The notes under the pieces are model-generated. The model was not told the origin of the DNA and made no database searches. It saw only the letters and a program-made list of their open reading frames with translations. A program made the translations under genes and the position numbers. A stretch of DNA of 25,954 nt from Chloracidobacterium sp. Its GTDB lineage: Bacteria; Acidobacteriota; Blastocatellia; Pyrinomonadales; Pyrinomonadaceae. The stretch lies in NCBI GenBank assembly GCA_016712045.1, contig JADJRV010000033.1, forward strand, positions 1 to 25,954. The letters are read 5' to 3'. The first letter of the stretch is position 1. Each line of letters opens with the position of its first letter. Below, one piece after another: positions 17,521 to 25,954 of the stretch.

Positions 17521-19465
17521 CTAGATTTCTCGTGACAATTTCATATCCTTCGGTTCGGTGATGACAATCGGTACGTGCTCGATTTCAACATTGCTTGCAT
17601 CCAGGCCGTAAGCATAATCTTCGCGGACGCTAAACCACCGGCGGAGGAAATAATACGAATGCATTATGAAATTTTGCTTGAACGGCAATTCGTTTTAGTG
17701 ACTCAAAAATGAGCTGTGAAGGACGAAACGGATGTCGCCATCGATGTCGAATTTCTCGAGCGCGGGATGGCGACTTGTGATGTTAACTTCCTTGGTCTCT
17801 TGTAAGTCTTTGAGCGCGAGTTCGAAAAAGTAATTCAAACGGGGTTCGATTCGGAAGCCGAGCGTAAACTTAATGAAGTAAACCTCTTCTTTCTCCACGA
17901 TGTCCACTTTGTATTTCATCGTGAAAGGTTCATTGTCCGTTTTAACGTGAAGAAACCAATAAACATCGGCCCGTTTCGGCGTTCTTTCCAGAACCGAACG
18001 AATCGTTTCCTGTTCGATCTTTTGGTGAATCCGAGCTCGTCAGGTAAACCAGATGCGTCGCATATTGTGGCAAGGTCATATCGTTACTGAGTTCCGTGAG
18101 CGTCTTAAAAACGGCCCCCGTGTCATCCATAACCGTTAATGAACGGCGTACTACTCTGCCTTGATACCAGATCCACATCACCGCAAATAGGATGAATCCG
18201 ATGAAAATCGAGATAAAACCGCCCTCCGGAAATTTCTCGAGATTGGCGATAAAAAATGCCCCTTCAATAACAACAAACACCAGAGTGATCAATGCCGTCA
18301 AAACGATCGGAACCCGTCGTGAATACAGATAAACAGTCAGCAAAACAGTTGTCATCAGCATCGTCAATGTGACAGCCAAGCCGTAAGCGGCCTCCATGTT
18401 CTTTGATTCGCGGAAATAAAGGACCACAAATATGCAACCCACCATCAACAGCCAGTTGACCTGTGGAATATAAAGCTGCCCGCGAAAATCAGTCGGATAA
18501 AAGATCTTCTGCCGCGACCAAAAATTGAGACGGATCGCTTCGCCGACTAACGTGAAACTTCCCGAGATAAGGGCTTGCGAAGCGATGATCGCCGCGCTTG
18601 TCGCTATAAAAATTGCGAATGGCAAGATGACGGGCGGCACGATCGAATAAAATGGCGCCGCTCCTTCGAGTGTCGTTCCGACCTTTGACATCAACCACGC
18701 CGATTGTCCGGCGTATGACAAAAGCAGGCATATCTTGACGTAGGCCCAACTTATTCTAATGTTGCCGCGTCCAACGTGTCCCATGTCGGCATATAGTGCT
18801 TCGGCCCCGGTAGTGCAAAGAAAGACGGCTCCGAGCAGGAAGAAGCCATGCGGATAATCCACGATCATCTGATAGGCGTAGTACGGATTTAACGCTCGCA
18901 AAACTGAAAAATCCTGTGCCAGTGACATCAAACCGATGACGCCTATAAAGGTGAAACAGATCATCATCACCGGACCGAAGAGTTTGCCGATCAGCTGTGT
19001 TCCAAACTGCTGGGCGACAAATAGGGCGATCAAGATCGCAATGACGATCGGCACGGATGGAATGGTCGGTGAATAGATCCGCAGACCTTCGATCGCCGAT
19101 GAAACCGAGATCGGAGCGGTAATAATTCCATCCGCAAGCAAGAACGCTCCACCGATAATTGCGGGGTACACGAGCCAACTTCCCGAGTAACGCTTGATCA
19201 GCGAATAAAGCGAAAAAATTCCGCCTTCACCGTTGTTGTCCGCACGTAACGAAAGGTAGGCGTATTTGCCGGTCGTTAAAAGTGTCAGCGTCCAAAAACA
19301 GCCGAGAGTCCCCCAGTGCAAGAACGGGATCGATCGTCCGCGTTCCACAATCGCCGACATGGCGTAAAGCGGGACGTCGATGTCGCCAAAAACGATTCCC
19401 AAAGTTACCAAAAAGCCCGCAAAGGTAACTTTATTAATGCGGTGATGCTTATCCGTTTGCGTCAT
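17521..19465 (-). CDS. kup: Kup/Trk-type low-affinity K+ uptake transporter, one frameshift and one in-frame stop
   Basis: Inner-membrane K+/H+ symporter with about 12 predicted helices. The first frame runs from ATG 19465 (NKVTFAGFLVTLGIVFGDI) to a stop at 17942. Adding one A in the AAAA run on the coding strand (plus 18020-18023) converts the tail into PKKIEQETIRSVLERTPKRA and joins it to the frame starting at 17919 (MKYKVDIVEKEEVYFIKFTL). That frame meets TAA at 17695-17697, after which the sense continues in frame (NELPFKQNFIMHSYYFLRRW, then EIEHVPIVITEP) to TAG 17521. The joined product is about 648 residues, the usual Kup length. The usual GDIGTSPLYA signature reads GDIDVPLYA, three bases short. 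The gene faces the tRNA and glgA-purA group. Confidence 0.92.
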
Positions 19466-19557
19466 ATTCGAAATATTAGCCTAAAAGGCCCCCTGATACC
19501 TGGACTCAGGAGACAATCAGTTCGTGTGAGTTTGGCTTTCGCGGCCGCCCGGCGAGC

Positions 19558-20263
19558 TTAGGTTTCTGGGAGACACAGACGCTCGAGAGCATGTTTGCTG
19601 ATCGTGCCGATAACCAACACCACAATTATTGTTGCGGCGACCCCAAAGATAAATAACCATGTGTTCTGTTGGTTATCGAATGTCAATTCTGAAAGTCCCG
19701 CACCTAGAAAAACAACCGCCGAAGAACGCGGTAGCATCCCGACGAAGGTACCGATAACAAACGACTTCATCGGAACACGAGCCGCCGCCATTAAAAAGTT
19801 CGTCAGTGCAAAGGGCATAGCAGGCGATAGCCGTAGCGGCGATTATCAATGCCGCTCGCCACACGCTCTGTCCGACCAAGGCCCGATAAATCGCTTTCGC
19901 TTTTGGATGCGTCTCAAGAACGTGCGGGAGTCTGTCGGAAACAAGACGCGAATGGATCAAGAACGACAACGAAGCCGCCCCTACAATACCGGTGATCAAA
20001 ACGGCGATCCCCAAGTCGAAACTAAAAGTCCAACCTGCAAGTACGCCAACTATATTGGTCGGGAGGAGAGCAAATCCGCAAAATAACAGGATTCCCAAGA
20101 GATAGATCGGTGTGCCGATTTCCCAGTTCTCGCGGAGCCAATTCCCAAGTGGTTCCGCGAGCAATATCAAAAGCGCACTTCCAAGTATTGGCAGTACCGT
20201 TGTTACGACAGCGATCGGTGTGAGTCTTCCCAACTCTCTGAAATATTGGTAAATTTTCCGCAA
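19558..20263 (-). CDS. VTT/TVP38-family (DedA-like) membrane protein, one frameshift
   Basis: Polytopic inner-membrane protein of the VTT (SNARE-associated) family; bacterial relatives are linked to lipid scrambling and envelope homeostasis. The N-terminal frame from TTG 20263 (AAGGAAG site about 12 bases upstream) has hydrophobic helices such as TPIAVVTTVLPILGSALLIL and YLLGILLFCGFALLPTNIVG. Near 19845 it slips into ATAIACYALC. The next frame restores the family's key stretch RLSPAMPFALTNFLMAAARV and ends at 19558. The joined protein is about 235 residues, a normal size. kup begins 92 bases downstream on the same strand, so they may share a transcript. Confidence 0.88.
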
Positions 20264-20642
20264 AATTTTCTTCCTTGCTTGATTGTCCTAAAGGCTTTAC
20301 TCGGTTGGAGTGCCTCGACCTCGTCGGTGTCGACCGTTCGCGGCGGCAAATGTCGTGGCAGTTATCTCTTTTTATTCCTTAGCGTAATCAACTTCTCATA
20401 TCCAAAAGCAACTCGCGTGCCGACAACGATCTGCGGCATAGGTTAGCGGTCTCATGGCTGTCTTCCGAGTGAAGGCCGTGTCCGGAATGCGACCAATGGC
20501 AACTCAACTACCGCACCTTGCAACAGAGGTGTGGCAATTTGGGACTCATCGAAGCACCTAGATCCCTTACTCCCTAACCACCAAAATTCCAGAATGCATT
20601 GTCTGCGTTGCTCTTTGAGTTCCTTTCCATATTTCGAGGGAC
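20264..20642. other. Intergenic stretch with no recognisable gene
   Basis: Roughly 380 bases between the start of the VTT gene and the sigma54 site. Translations in all frames give nothing I recognise and no ribosome site precedes a long frame. It must contain the promoter of the minus-strand VTT-kup pair, but no convincing sigma70 boxes are seen. Confidence 0.5.
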
Positions 20643-20658
20643 TGGCACTCGGCTTGCA
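20643..20658 (+). promoter_or_regulatory. Sigma54 (-24/-12) promoter element
   Basis: TGGCAC, five bases, then TTGCA: a match to the sigma54 consensus TGGCAC-N5-TTGC(A/T), with the invariant GG (20644-20645) and GC (20656-20657) separated by the required 10 bases. It points toward the TerB-like reading frame, whose ATG is about 75 bases downstream. Sigma54 promoters need an enhancer-binding activator; none is in the window. Confidence 0.6.
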
Positions 20659-20733
20659 TTATCGCGTTCTATAACCGGGAAAGGCTATTCCGGCGAGAAA
20701 GAGCTAACACCTTAAATTTTGAAATAAAGAAAT

Positions 20734-21240
20734 ATGAGCGATTCCTTAAAGAACTTACACAAACCTGGTCTCAATTATTCCTACGAATGGGATGAAAGCA
20801 AATTGCAGCTTTTGTTCCTGGTGCCGCTCGTGCAGACGGCGTGGGCCCATGGAGCTATTGCACTTGAACGAAAAGAACCTGATATTTGAGGCCGCGGGAG
20901 GATGAGGGTTGACGCACGCAGTCCGCTGAACGATCAACTTGGATCACTGGCTAGTATATCAGCCCAGTCTGAGTTTTGTGGACCGCCTCGATAAGATCAT
21001 GGCACTTTGAAATCTATGACCGTACGTGAACGCGAAGCGTTAAAGACTAAGATCGTCAACCGCTGCCCGCCGGTCGACTGGATCAGCTGGCGGAAACTCT
21101 TTGATGGTTGTCAGTTCGTTTAGCTCCGAAGAGGAGGAACTGTTGGCGGAAATTGCGGATAAATTGGAGATCAGTTCGGGATGGTCGCCCGGGTCGCGGA
21201 GAGATACAACATGGTTTTACCGCTGAGGGAAATCAAATAG
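20734..21240 (+). pseudogene. TerB-like helical protein remnant, several frameshifts
   Basis: ATG 20734 opens 51 clean codons: MSDSLKNLHKPGLNYSYEWD, then KLQLLFLVPLVQTAWAHGAI, ending in a stop at 20887-20889. The remaining family-like pieces are then found in shifting frames: IFEAAG (20884), LDHWLVYQPSLSFVDRLDKI (near 20940), KSMTVREREALKTKIVNRC (near 21010), SFSSEEEELLAEIADKLEIS (near 21120) and VARVAERYNMVLPLREIK ending at TAG 21240. Joined, they give about 169 residues with the all-helical pattern of TerB-like/tellurite-resistance-associated proteins, some of which accompany stress and defence functions. The match is from memory of similar sequences, so it is only moderately sure. It lies just downstream of the sigma54 element. 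Confidence 0.5.
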
Positions 21241-21305
21241 AAAAGGGGAGTAGATAAACCCGAGAGGGTTCGGAGCGATTCGTCATTAGGTATAGGAATG
21301 AAAAT

Positions 21306-21530
21306 ATGAGCAAAGAGGAAGAACGGGATGTAGAGAAGAGTTATCCAAAATCAGACTTTATTTCAAAACTTCGCCGTCTTGCGGACTCGCTCGAAAAAGG
21401 AGAGCGGTTTGAAATTCAGATTGCGGGTGAAAGGACATACGTTCCGGTTAGAGCAACTTACAGTATCGAGCACGAGCGAGAAGACGGCCAGGAAGAAATT
21501 GAGTTTCAAATAAAGTGGTCAAACAAGTAG
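21306..21530 (+). CDS. Amphi-Trp domain-containing small protein
   Basis: A 74-residue protein with an AGGA site eight bases before ATG 21306. After a charged leader it has the compact amphi-Trp pattern: an amphipathic helix (FISKLRRLADSLEKGERFEI), a strand-turn with the family's VPV (GERTYVPVRATYSIEHERED), and a final alternating strand ending in Trp (EEIEFQIKWSNK). Members are small, widespread in archaea and bacteria, and of unknown function. It is intact although flanked by two broken genes, and shares their direction, so it may belong to the same transcript as the TerB-like gene. Confidence 0.8.
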   Translation: MSKEEERDVEKSYPKSDFISKLRRLADSLEKGERFEIQIAGERTYVPVRATYSIEHEREDGQEEIEFQIKWSNK

Positions 21531-21589
21531 CTGGGATTTACGCGAGAGGGCAGAAGTTAGCTTAACGCCATGTCAATTCGCCAGAAACA

Positions 21590-22400
21590 ATGAACAAGAT
21601 CATTTCCACACCCGCACCGGACCTACGCGAGAGGGTCCGCATTTTCATCGAGAATCCGCGTTTTGACCAGGTGATGATTGCCTGATCTTGGTGGAATGCG
21701 ATTACGCTTGGCATCGAAACTTCACCCGCGATAGTCGCCCGTTTCGGCGATGTCCTTTAGCCATTGACCGCGCCGTGCTTGCGGTCTTCGTGGTTGAGGC
21801 TTACTGCGATTTTTCAAGTCCATCGCCGACGCTACTTCCACGAACCGTGGCGGGTGTTCGGATTTTGTATTCGTCGGATCGCGTTGATGCCCGCGAGCGG
21901 TGCCTTTAGTGTCTTACGCTCCTTGCGTGTGCTGCGTGTGCTGCGGCTGATCCCGCGATGGTGCCCTCGATAGCCGGGTGGTCAACGCGCCCTGCTCACG
22001 GCGTTGCCGGGCATGGCGTCGATCGTCGGCCTGATGGCTCTTGTGCTCTACGTGTCGGCGGTGATGGCCACGAAACTGTTCGGCGGAATCGCGCCGGAGT
22101 TCTTCGGCAGTCTCGGATCCTCGCTGTTCACGCTTTTCCAAATCATGACCGTGGAGGGATGGCCCGATATTGCCCGCGGGTGATGGACCAATCGCCGTAG
22201 CATGGATATTCTTTGTCACCAACGCTGTTCGCCACTTACGGTGTTAAACCTTTTCATCGCCGTGGTTGTCAACGCCATGCAATCGCAGGTCGCAGAGGAA
22301 CTAAAGGGAGCGGAAGAGATTCCACCCAGCGATCCTCGATGAGGTGCGCGTTGAGAGGCGAAATAGAGCAGCTGCGTGGGTACCCAAATCGTGATCTCAA
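21590..22400 (+). pseudogene. Bacterial voltage-gated sodium channel (BacNav), frameshifted
   Basis: Single-repeat, six-helix ion channel that forms tetramers in the inner membrane. No long frame shows it, but reading across frames gives an ordered channel. ATG 21590 begins MNKIISTPAPDLRERVRIFI, and S1 follows (LILVNAITLGIETSP near 21670). The S4 voltage sensor is SVLRSLRVLRVLRLI (near 21915-21955), with arginine at every third position. The S5-pore-S6 region runs in one frame from 21992 to 22183: LLTALPGMASIVGLMALVL, then the selectivity filter TLFQIMTVEGWPDI (TVEGW at 22148-22162, where NaChBac has TLESW). S6 is TVLNLFIAVVVNAMQ. A C-terminal coiled coil (LRGEIEQLRG) ends near 22360-22400. 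At least five indels break it. The end is uncertain. Confidence 0.82.
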
Positions 22401-22499
22401 CGCAGTAAAATGTCGGCCTTTAGGGTGCTCCAAGTTTCCGCAACCTGTTTGCGATGGGCTTCTTCTTGCGGACTCACGACCGCTATCCACCGGTCATAA

Positions 22500-22946
22500 C
22501 TATCTGAAAAAGCTCAACGTAAAGATCCAAAAAAGCAAGATCGCAGTCAACCCTCCTACACCATCAAGGGCAACGTCAGAAAGCGAACCAACTCGATCTG
22601 GGCTAAAACACTGCCGCCCCTCATCAACGGCAGCAACAATAACGATCGCAAAGCTAAGAAGGTGCCAGAGTGTTGCCAGGAAATGCAGCGATGAACTACC
22701 AAGAGCGATCGAAGCCAATAGCCGAGAACCCATAACCAAAAAATGCAACAGCTTTCGAACGGCTAGGTAATGATTCGTAAGCGTTACTTGGTCGGATCGA
22801 GGAAACAAGAGCCCTGAGATGAAGGAACAAATACAAGGTAGGGTTCGCGAAAATGAACCCTTGCTCGACGAAAAATAGAAAATTCCGGCAATCCACATTA
22901 TCAAAGGGGTAAAGAGCCAAATACTTTCGTTCCTGAAAAACGCCAT
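22500..22946 (-). CDS. VanZ-like membrane protein
   Basis: A 148-residue polytopic membrane protein. It opens with a first helix (LFTPLIMWIAGIFYFSS), has the VanZ-type RKLLHF just before the second, and ends with VAAVDEGRQCFSPDRVGSLS (the family's DE-x-x-Q-x-F-x-P-x-R-x-G-S) and a last helix GGLTAILLFWIFTL. VanZ itself modestly raises teicoplanin resistance; most relatives have unknown roles. In the middle, HFLVMGSRLL appears where the other frame gives HFFGYGFSAI, the expected sequence. This is a compensating indel pair. The gene begins 46 bases after the UPF0182 stop and shares its strand, so it is probably transcribed with it. Confidence 0.85.
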   Translation of the reverse strand: MAFFRNESIWLFTPLIMWIAGIFYFSSSKGSFSRTLPCICSFISGLLFPRSDQVTLTNHYLAVRKLLHFLVMGSRLLASIALGSSSLHFLATLWHLLSFAIVIVAAVDEGRQCFSPDRVGSLSDVALDGVGGLTAILLFWIFTLSFFR

Positions 22947-22992
22947 AGGGTCTTAAGATAAATCAATTTTCCTTTCTTCGGCCTCAGCGGTA

Positions 22993-24323
22993 TTAGCGCT
23001 TAAGTGCAGACAATTTTTCGAGTGTTGCCAAGCCAGCTTGATCCTCCTCCGTATTTCCTTTGTCGCCCCGCCCGCTGAGCTTCGAGAGCCAGTTGGTATT
23101 GCTGTTTAGCCTGTCCAAGTAGGTCTGAGGAGTCGACCGTCGGTTCCGTCGGGCCTGCGCCACTTGGTGGTTTTGTTTCGCCCACAGGTTTCGGCTTCGT
23201 TTCATCGCCGAAAAGCCGGGCCATACTTTTTTCGAGTGTCTCCTCCATCACAGTGCGGTTATCGCTTGCAACAATCACGCGCCGCAGCTCGGGGATCTTG
23301 CCGTTTTCGGCCCGCAGATAGAGCGGTTGAACGTAGATTAAAGATTCTTTGATCCGGATCACCATCAAGGTTCCAAAGATCACACGTGAGCCGCGGTGAT
23401 TCCAGAGGATAATTGCCTTTGAGATCCCCGGTCTTGAAGTTGATACGAGCGACGACTTGTTTCGGGCCCTTAAAGACGAGCTGCTGTTTCGGGAATCGAT
23501 ACGCCGCGAGTTTGCCGTAGTTTTCGCCGTCTGACCGGGCGACCATCCACTCCGCTAGATTGTCTTTGCGTTGCGGTGTGAATGGCAGCATGAGGATAAA
23601 CTCTTCTTTCTGCTCACCTGGCAATTTCATTATCGTGTAGTACGGCTCCATCGATCTGGCTTCTTCTTTATCATTGGCGCCGGATGTCTGGGCTATGGTC
23701 CATTGATCTTCCTTATTATAAAACTCCTGCGGCTCGTTCATTTGATAAGTCGCAAAGACCTTGGCCTGCATAAGGAAGATGTCTTCCGGATAACGCATAT
23801 GCGCTCGTAAGCTTTCAGGCATTTCGGCCAACGGTTTCAACGTGTTGGGGAATACGCGGGCGTATGTTTGGATTATTGGATCCTTCGGATCCGATATGTA
23901 GAGATTTACAGTGCCATGATAGGCGTCAATCGTGGCTTTTACGGAATTTCGAATGTAGTTGATGCCATCGACCGGTTGTGAATAAGGATAACGGTTGGTT
24001 GTTGTATAGGCGTCTGCGATCCAGAATAGCTTACCCTCGTTGATAACGAGGTACGGGTCGTTGTCAAACCTTAGGTAGGGCGCAACCTTTTGCAAACGCT
24101 CGCGGATGTTGCGTATCTGGACGACCTTACTCTCGGCGGTCAAATCGTCACAAGAAAGCAGCACTTTTAGATGCGCCAAATCGTGTACGAATAATAATTG
24201 GCAAATGTCGAACCGATCGGGATGCCGCCGTCGCCCGAATAATTGAGAAAGACGTTTCTGTTCCCCGGTCGGATGGCTAAACTCCGCGGTCTTGGTGTTA
24301 ACGTAAATGCGTTCATTCGACAT
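22993..24323 (-). CDS. UPF0182 family protein, C-terminal part
   Basis: Large soluble, probably extracytoplasmic portion of a UPF0182 protein; the family's function is unknown. Sense from 24323 includes ERIYVNTKTAEFSHPTGEQ (the family's YVIVxTxxxEFDYPxGE region), PYLVINEGKLFWIADAYTTT, RYPYSQPVDGINYIRNSVKA, then GTVNLYISDPKDPIIQTYAR and AEMPESLRAHMRYPEDIFLM. Near 23345 the frame changes and continues as ESLIYVQPLYLRAENGKIPE, with a Pro-rich acidic linker (PPSGAGPTEPTVDSSD) and a helix (AKQQYQLALEAQRAG). A last shift near 23040 gives the end, ATLEKLSALKR, at TAA 22993. A break near 24240 changes the local reading of GDGGIPIGSTF. Motif content is clear; the breaks are probably errors. Confidence 0.88.
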
Positions 24324-24324
24324 T

Positions 24325-25271
24325 TCACCTGGAAATAGATCCTCCGGCCGTCGATCTTAAGTTCCGCACAGTTACAGTCGGCGGTATGTCTTTGACGAAC
24401 AATTCGGGCATCCCTTCGGCTGTGACTTTATCAACCGGTCCAACCGCTGCGCCATAGCCGTGGGTGAAGGTCAGATGCTCATTGATCCAGTTTTGGTTCG
24501 GGAGGCTGGCAGCGTTCAATTCACGCGGACTGATCATCACCTGCTGCATCTCGCCATTGATTTGGTACCGATCATTGTCAACCGATTGGAATTCGTAGTA
24601 AGTGCGAATCTCCTGGATCTGCGCGAAGGTATCAAGTAGGGGTTGTGTGTCCCAGAGGCGGATATTGCTAATTGTCCGCTGATTCTCCCGAATGTCCGCA
24701 GCAGTCAGCGTTTGGCTACCCGAAAGCTCGCGTTCCTCGACACTATTTATTGCATAAGCTGTCCTGGTCGCTTCGATATTGTGGCGGATAAACTCAGTTT
24801 CCTTGCCCAATTCGTTTGGGCGCGAACGGAAAAACGCCGTACGAACGCCGGATAGGCAAAACTGGCGAGCCAGACGAGTGCCAGCACCGATAGGCCTGTC
24901 CATAGCCAGCCGAGCCCTTTGCGAAAGATACAGACGAATGTGAAGATCGCCGCTAGAGCCCCGGTTGCCATCTGCGCCCACAAAAGCGGCAAAACTGCTT
25001 GACATCTGTGAAACTGCTTCAAGAAACGAACCGTCGTTCATTAACAGAAAAAAGATTTCCCTGCAATGAGCAGAAAAAATACCCCCAACAAAGCAAGAAT
25101 ATGGCCCCGTCCGGCGTGAGGAAATTCAAACTTACTCATTTTGCCGGTAGTTTTGTTGATCTCGATCTTCGCGGATCCCAGATAGACAGCGGCAGCACCA
25201 CACGATTGAGCAACCAATCCGTCAGTAACAAAGCTGGAAAGACTGTCCAGCACGGGCAGAGTGGAATACAT
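24325..25271 (-). CDS. UPF0182 family protein, middle part (membrane helices and start of soluble domain)
   Basis: Continues the UPF0182 chain. In the 25041-25271 frame is the tail of the DPIFGYDIAFYVF motif (near 25300). Next come hydrophobic helices, read partly in another frame (MATGALAAIFTFVCIFRKGL, LWTGLSVLALVWLASFAYPA near 24850-24960). The soluble part then reads cleanly to 24325: RPNELGKETEFIRHNIEATR, IRENQRTISNIRLWDTQPLL, EIRTYYEFQSVDNDRYQING, INEHLTFTHGYGAAVGPVDK and AEGMPELFVKDIPP. These match the family's best-conserved stretches. At least two frame changes lie inside. The ORF beginning at 25041 with MNDGSFLEAV is in the wrong frame for its first 60 or so residues. Confidence 0.87.
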
Positions 25272-25389
25272 AAAACGCGATGTCGTATCCGAAGATAGGA
25301 TCAGTGGAGCCGAAGGAACTTCGGTATAAATAACGCAGGAAAGTTTACGCCTAAACCTGAGCCTGTCAAAGCCCCCAGCAGTCCGACTA

Positions 25390-25794
25390 TTATTCCACCG
25401 GAATCGGGGCGTACTGTAGGATGGTCGAAAGCGGTGGTGGCTGGGCAGAGCTCAGCGCAATTTTGACGTCTTCATCCGATTCATAAATTATCTCTGGCGA
25501 TTCGGGACTCCGCCCGACCGCCAGGCGCAAATTGACGAAAGTCAAAACGCCCGCTGCAACTCCGATTATGAGGGCTGAAACTAAGCCCGCAGTTAGCATT
25601 GTGCTTAAGACATTTTTGAAGCCGACGCTCGAAAACCATAAATCTGTGTAAAACCGCGCGAAAACAAACCACGCGCCCGTCGCCAGTATGATTCCCGGAA
25701 CAACCAGCCAAAATTTGGACAACTTTAGTTCCCCACTCTTTCGGGGATTCGACTCGCCATCACTGTCAATACCACTCAAGATTTTGCTCACCAT
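25390..25794 (-). CDS. UPF0182 family protein, N-terminal part
   Basis: Start of the UPF0182 protein. ATG 25794 (MVSKILSGIDSDGESNPRKS) is preferred because AGGAGG lies on the minus strand at 25807-25812, twelve bases upstream; an in-frame ATG at 25878 would add a basic leader with no ribosome site. Two membrane helices follow (FWLVVPGIILATGAWFVFA and LVSALIIGVAAGVLTFVNL), as in the family, with the characteristic FYTDLWFSSVGF between them. The frame ends at TAA 25390, but the sense continues across the break toward the DPIFGYD motif near 25300. Full length would be about 930 residues, normal for UPF0182. The right edge (25879-25954) shows nothing recognisable. Confidence 0.85.
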   Translation of the reverse strand: MVSKILSGIDSDGESNPRKSGELKLSKFWLVVPGIILATGAWFVFARFYTDLWFSSVGFKNVLSTMLTAGLVSALIIGVAAGVLTFVNLRLAVGRSPESPEIIYESDEDVKIALSSAQPPPLSTILQYAPIPVE

Positions 25795-25954
25795 AACTTG
25801 CTCATGCCTCCTCGCACCAGAAAGAACCGTCTTACAAATTTGAATAGAGCCACTTTTTCTTCTTCGCTTCACGTCCATTTGCCTGTAGTTTCTGTGGTGG
25901 CAAATTCCGACGGCTCTTCTAATGAACCAGAATGCAAGCGTCGTACCACGTCCC

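Noticed and set aside
20264..20642. A gene in the stretch before the sigma54 site
   Set aside because: Short frames only, no ribosome sites and no recognisable sequence on either strand.
22213..22770. 185-residue plus-strand frame
   Set aside because: Only its early part belongs to the sodium channel's C-terminal coiled coil. The rest is antisense to the VanZ-like gene and low in sense.
23571..23810. Plus-strand frame with a hydrophobic start
   Set aside because: It is antisense to conserved UPF0182 sequence.
1..25954. Transposon, prophage or integrative element
   Set aside because: No transposase, integrase or phage gene, no terminal repeats, and the intact tRNA gene shows no adjacent duplicate of its 3' end.

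Overview
The window carries a bacterial chromosomal segment. Gene content suggests a Blastocatellia-like member of the Acidobacteriota: lon, rho, engB, purA and glgA interspersed with secreted proteins of a type I associate with that group, a UPF0182 protein, and a dispersed GCCACGAAT-type inverted repeat. The assignment is inference from families remembered, not from a search, so confidence is moderate to low. No phage, plasmid, transposon or CRISPR signature was seen.

Layout. Positions 1-2545 (minus) hold a broken MmeI-like type IIL restriction-modification gene running off the left edge. 2682-3559 (plus) is a sigma70-type promoter and an internally duplicated hypothetical protein, followed by an unusual 20/21-bp degenerate tandem repeat (3640-3846). 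3926-5362 has two secreted orphan proteins, each with one frameshift, then a terminator and two hairpin-forming repeats. 5753-8631 is lon (split at a T tract) plus a small downstream gene. 8689-9099 (minus) and 9335-11728 (plus) are exported proteins, the latter a large, many-times frameshifted IPT/TIG plus carboxypeptidase-regulatory-like protein closed by a strong terminator. 11835-17485 is a mostly clean housekeeping stretch: engB, rho, glgA, purA, a GNAT acetyltransferase and tRNA-Lys(TTT).

From 17521 to the right edge the window is rich in membrane proteins: kup (K+ uptake), a VTT/TVP38 protein, a TerB-like remnant behind a perfect-spacing sigma54 site, an amphi-Trp protein, a voltage-gated Na+ channel (BacNav) hidden by frameshifts, a VanZ-like protein and UPF0182. 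Kup, the Nav channel, VTT and UPF0182 could form an ion- and envelope-homeostasis neighbourhood, but this is inference only.

A dominant property of the window is an uneven density of single-base indels. Frame breaks occur in core genes (lon, glgA, kup), several in homopolymers, and some occur as compensating pairs. rho, purA and engB are clean. The simplest reading is uncorrected sequencing or assembly error in a long-read or low-coverage contig, so most broken genes here are probably intact in the organism. The strongest candidates for something new are the heptad-coding 21-bp array at 3640-3846 and the sigma54-TerB / amphi-Trp / Nav channel stretch.
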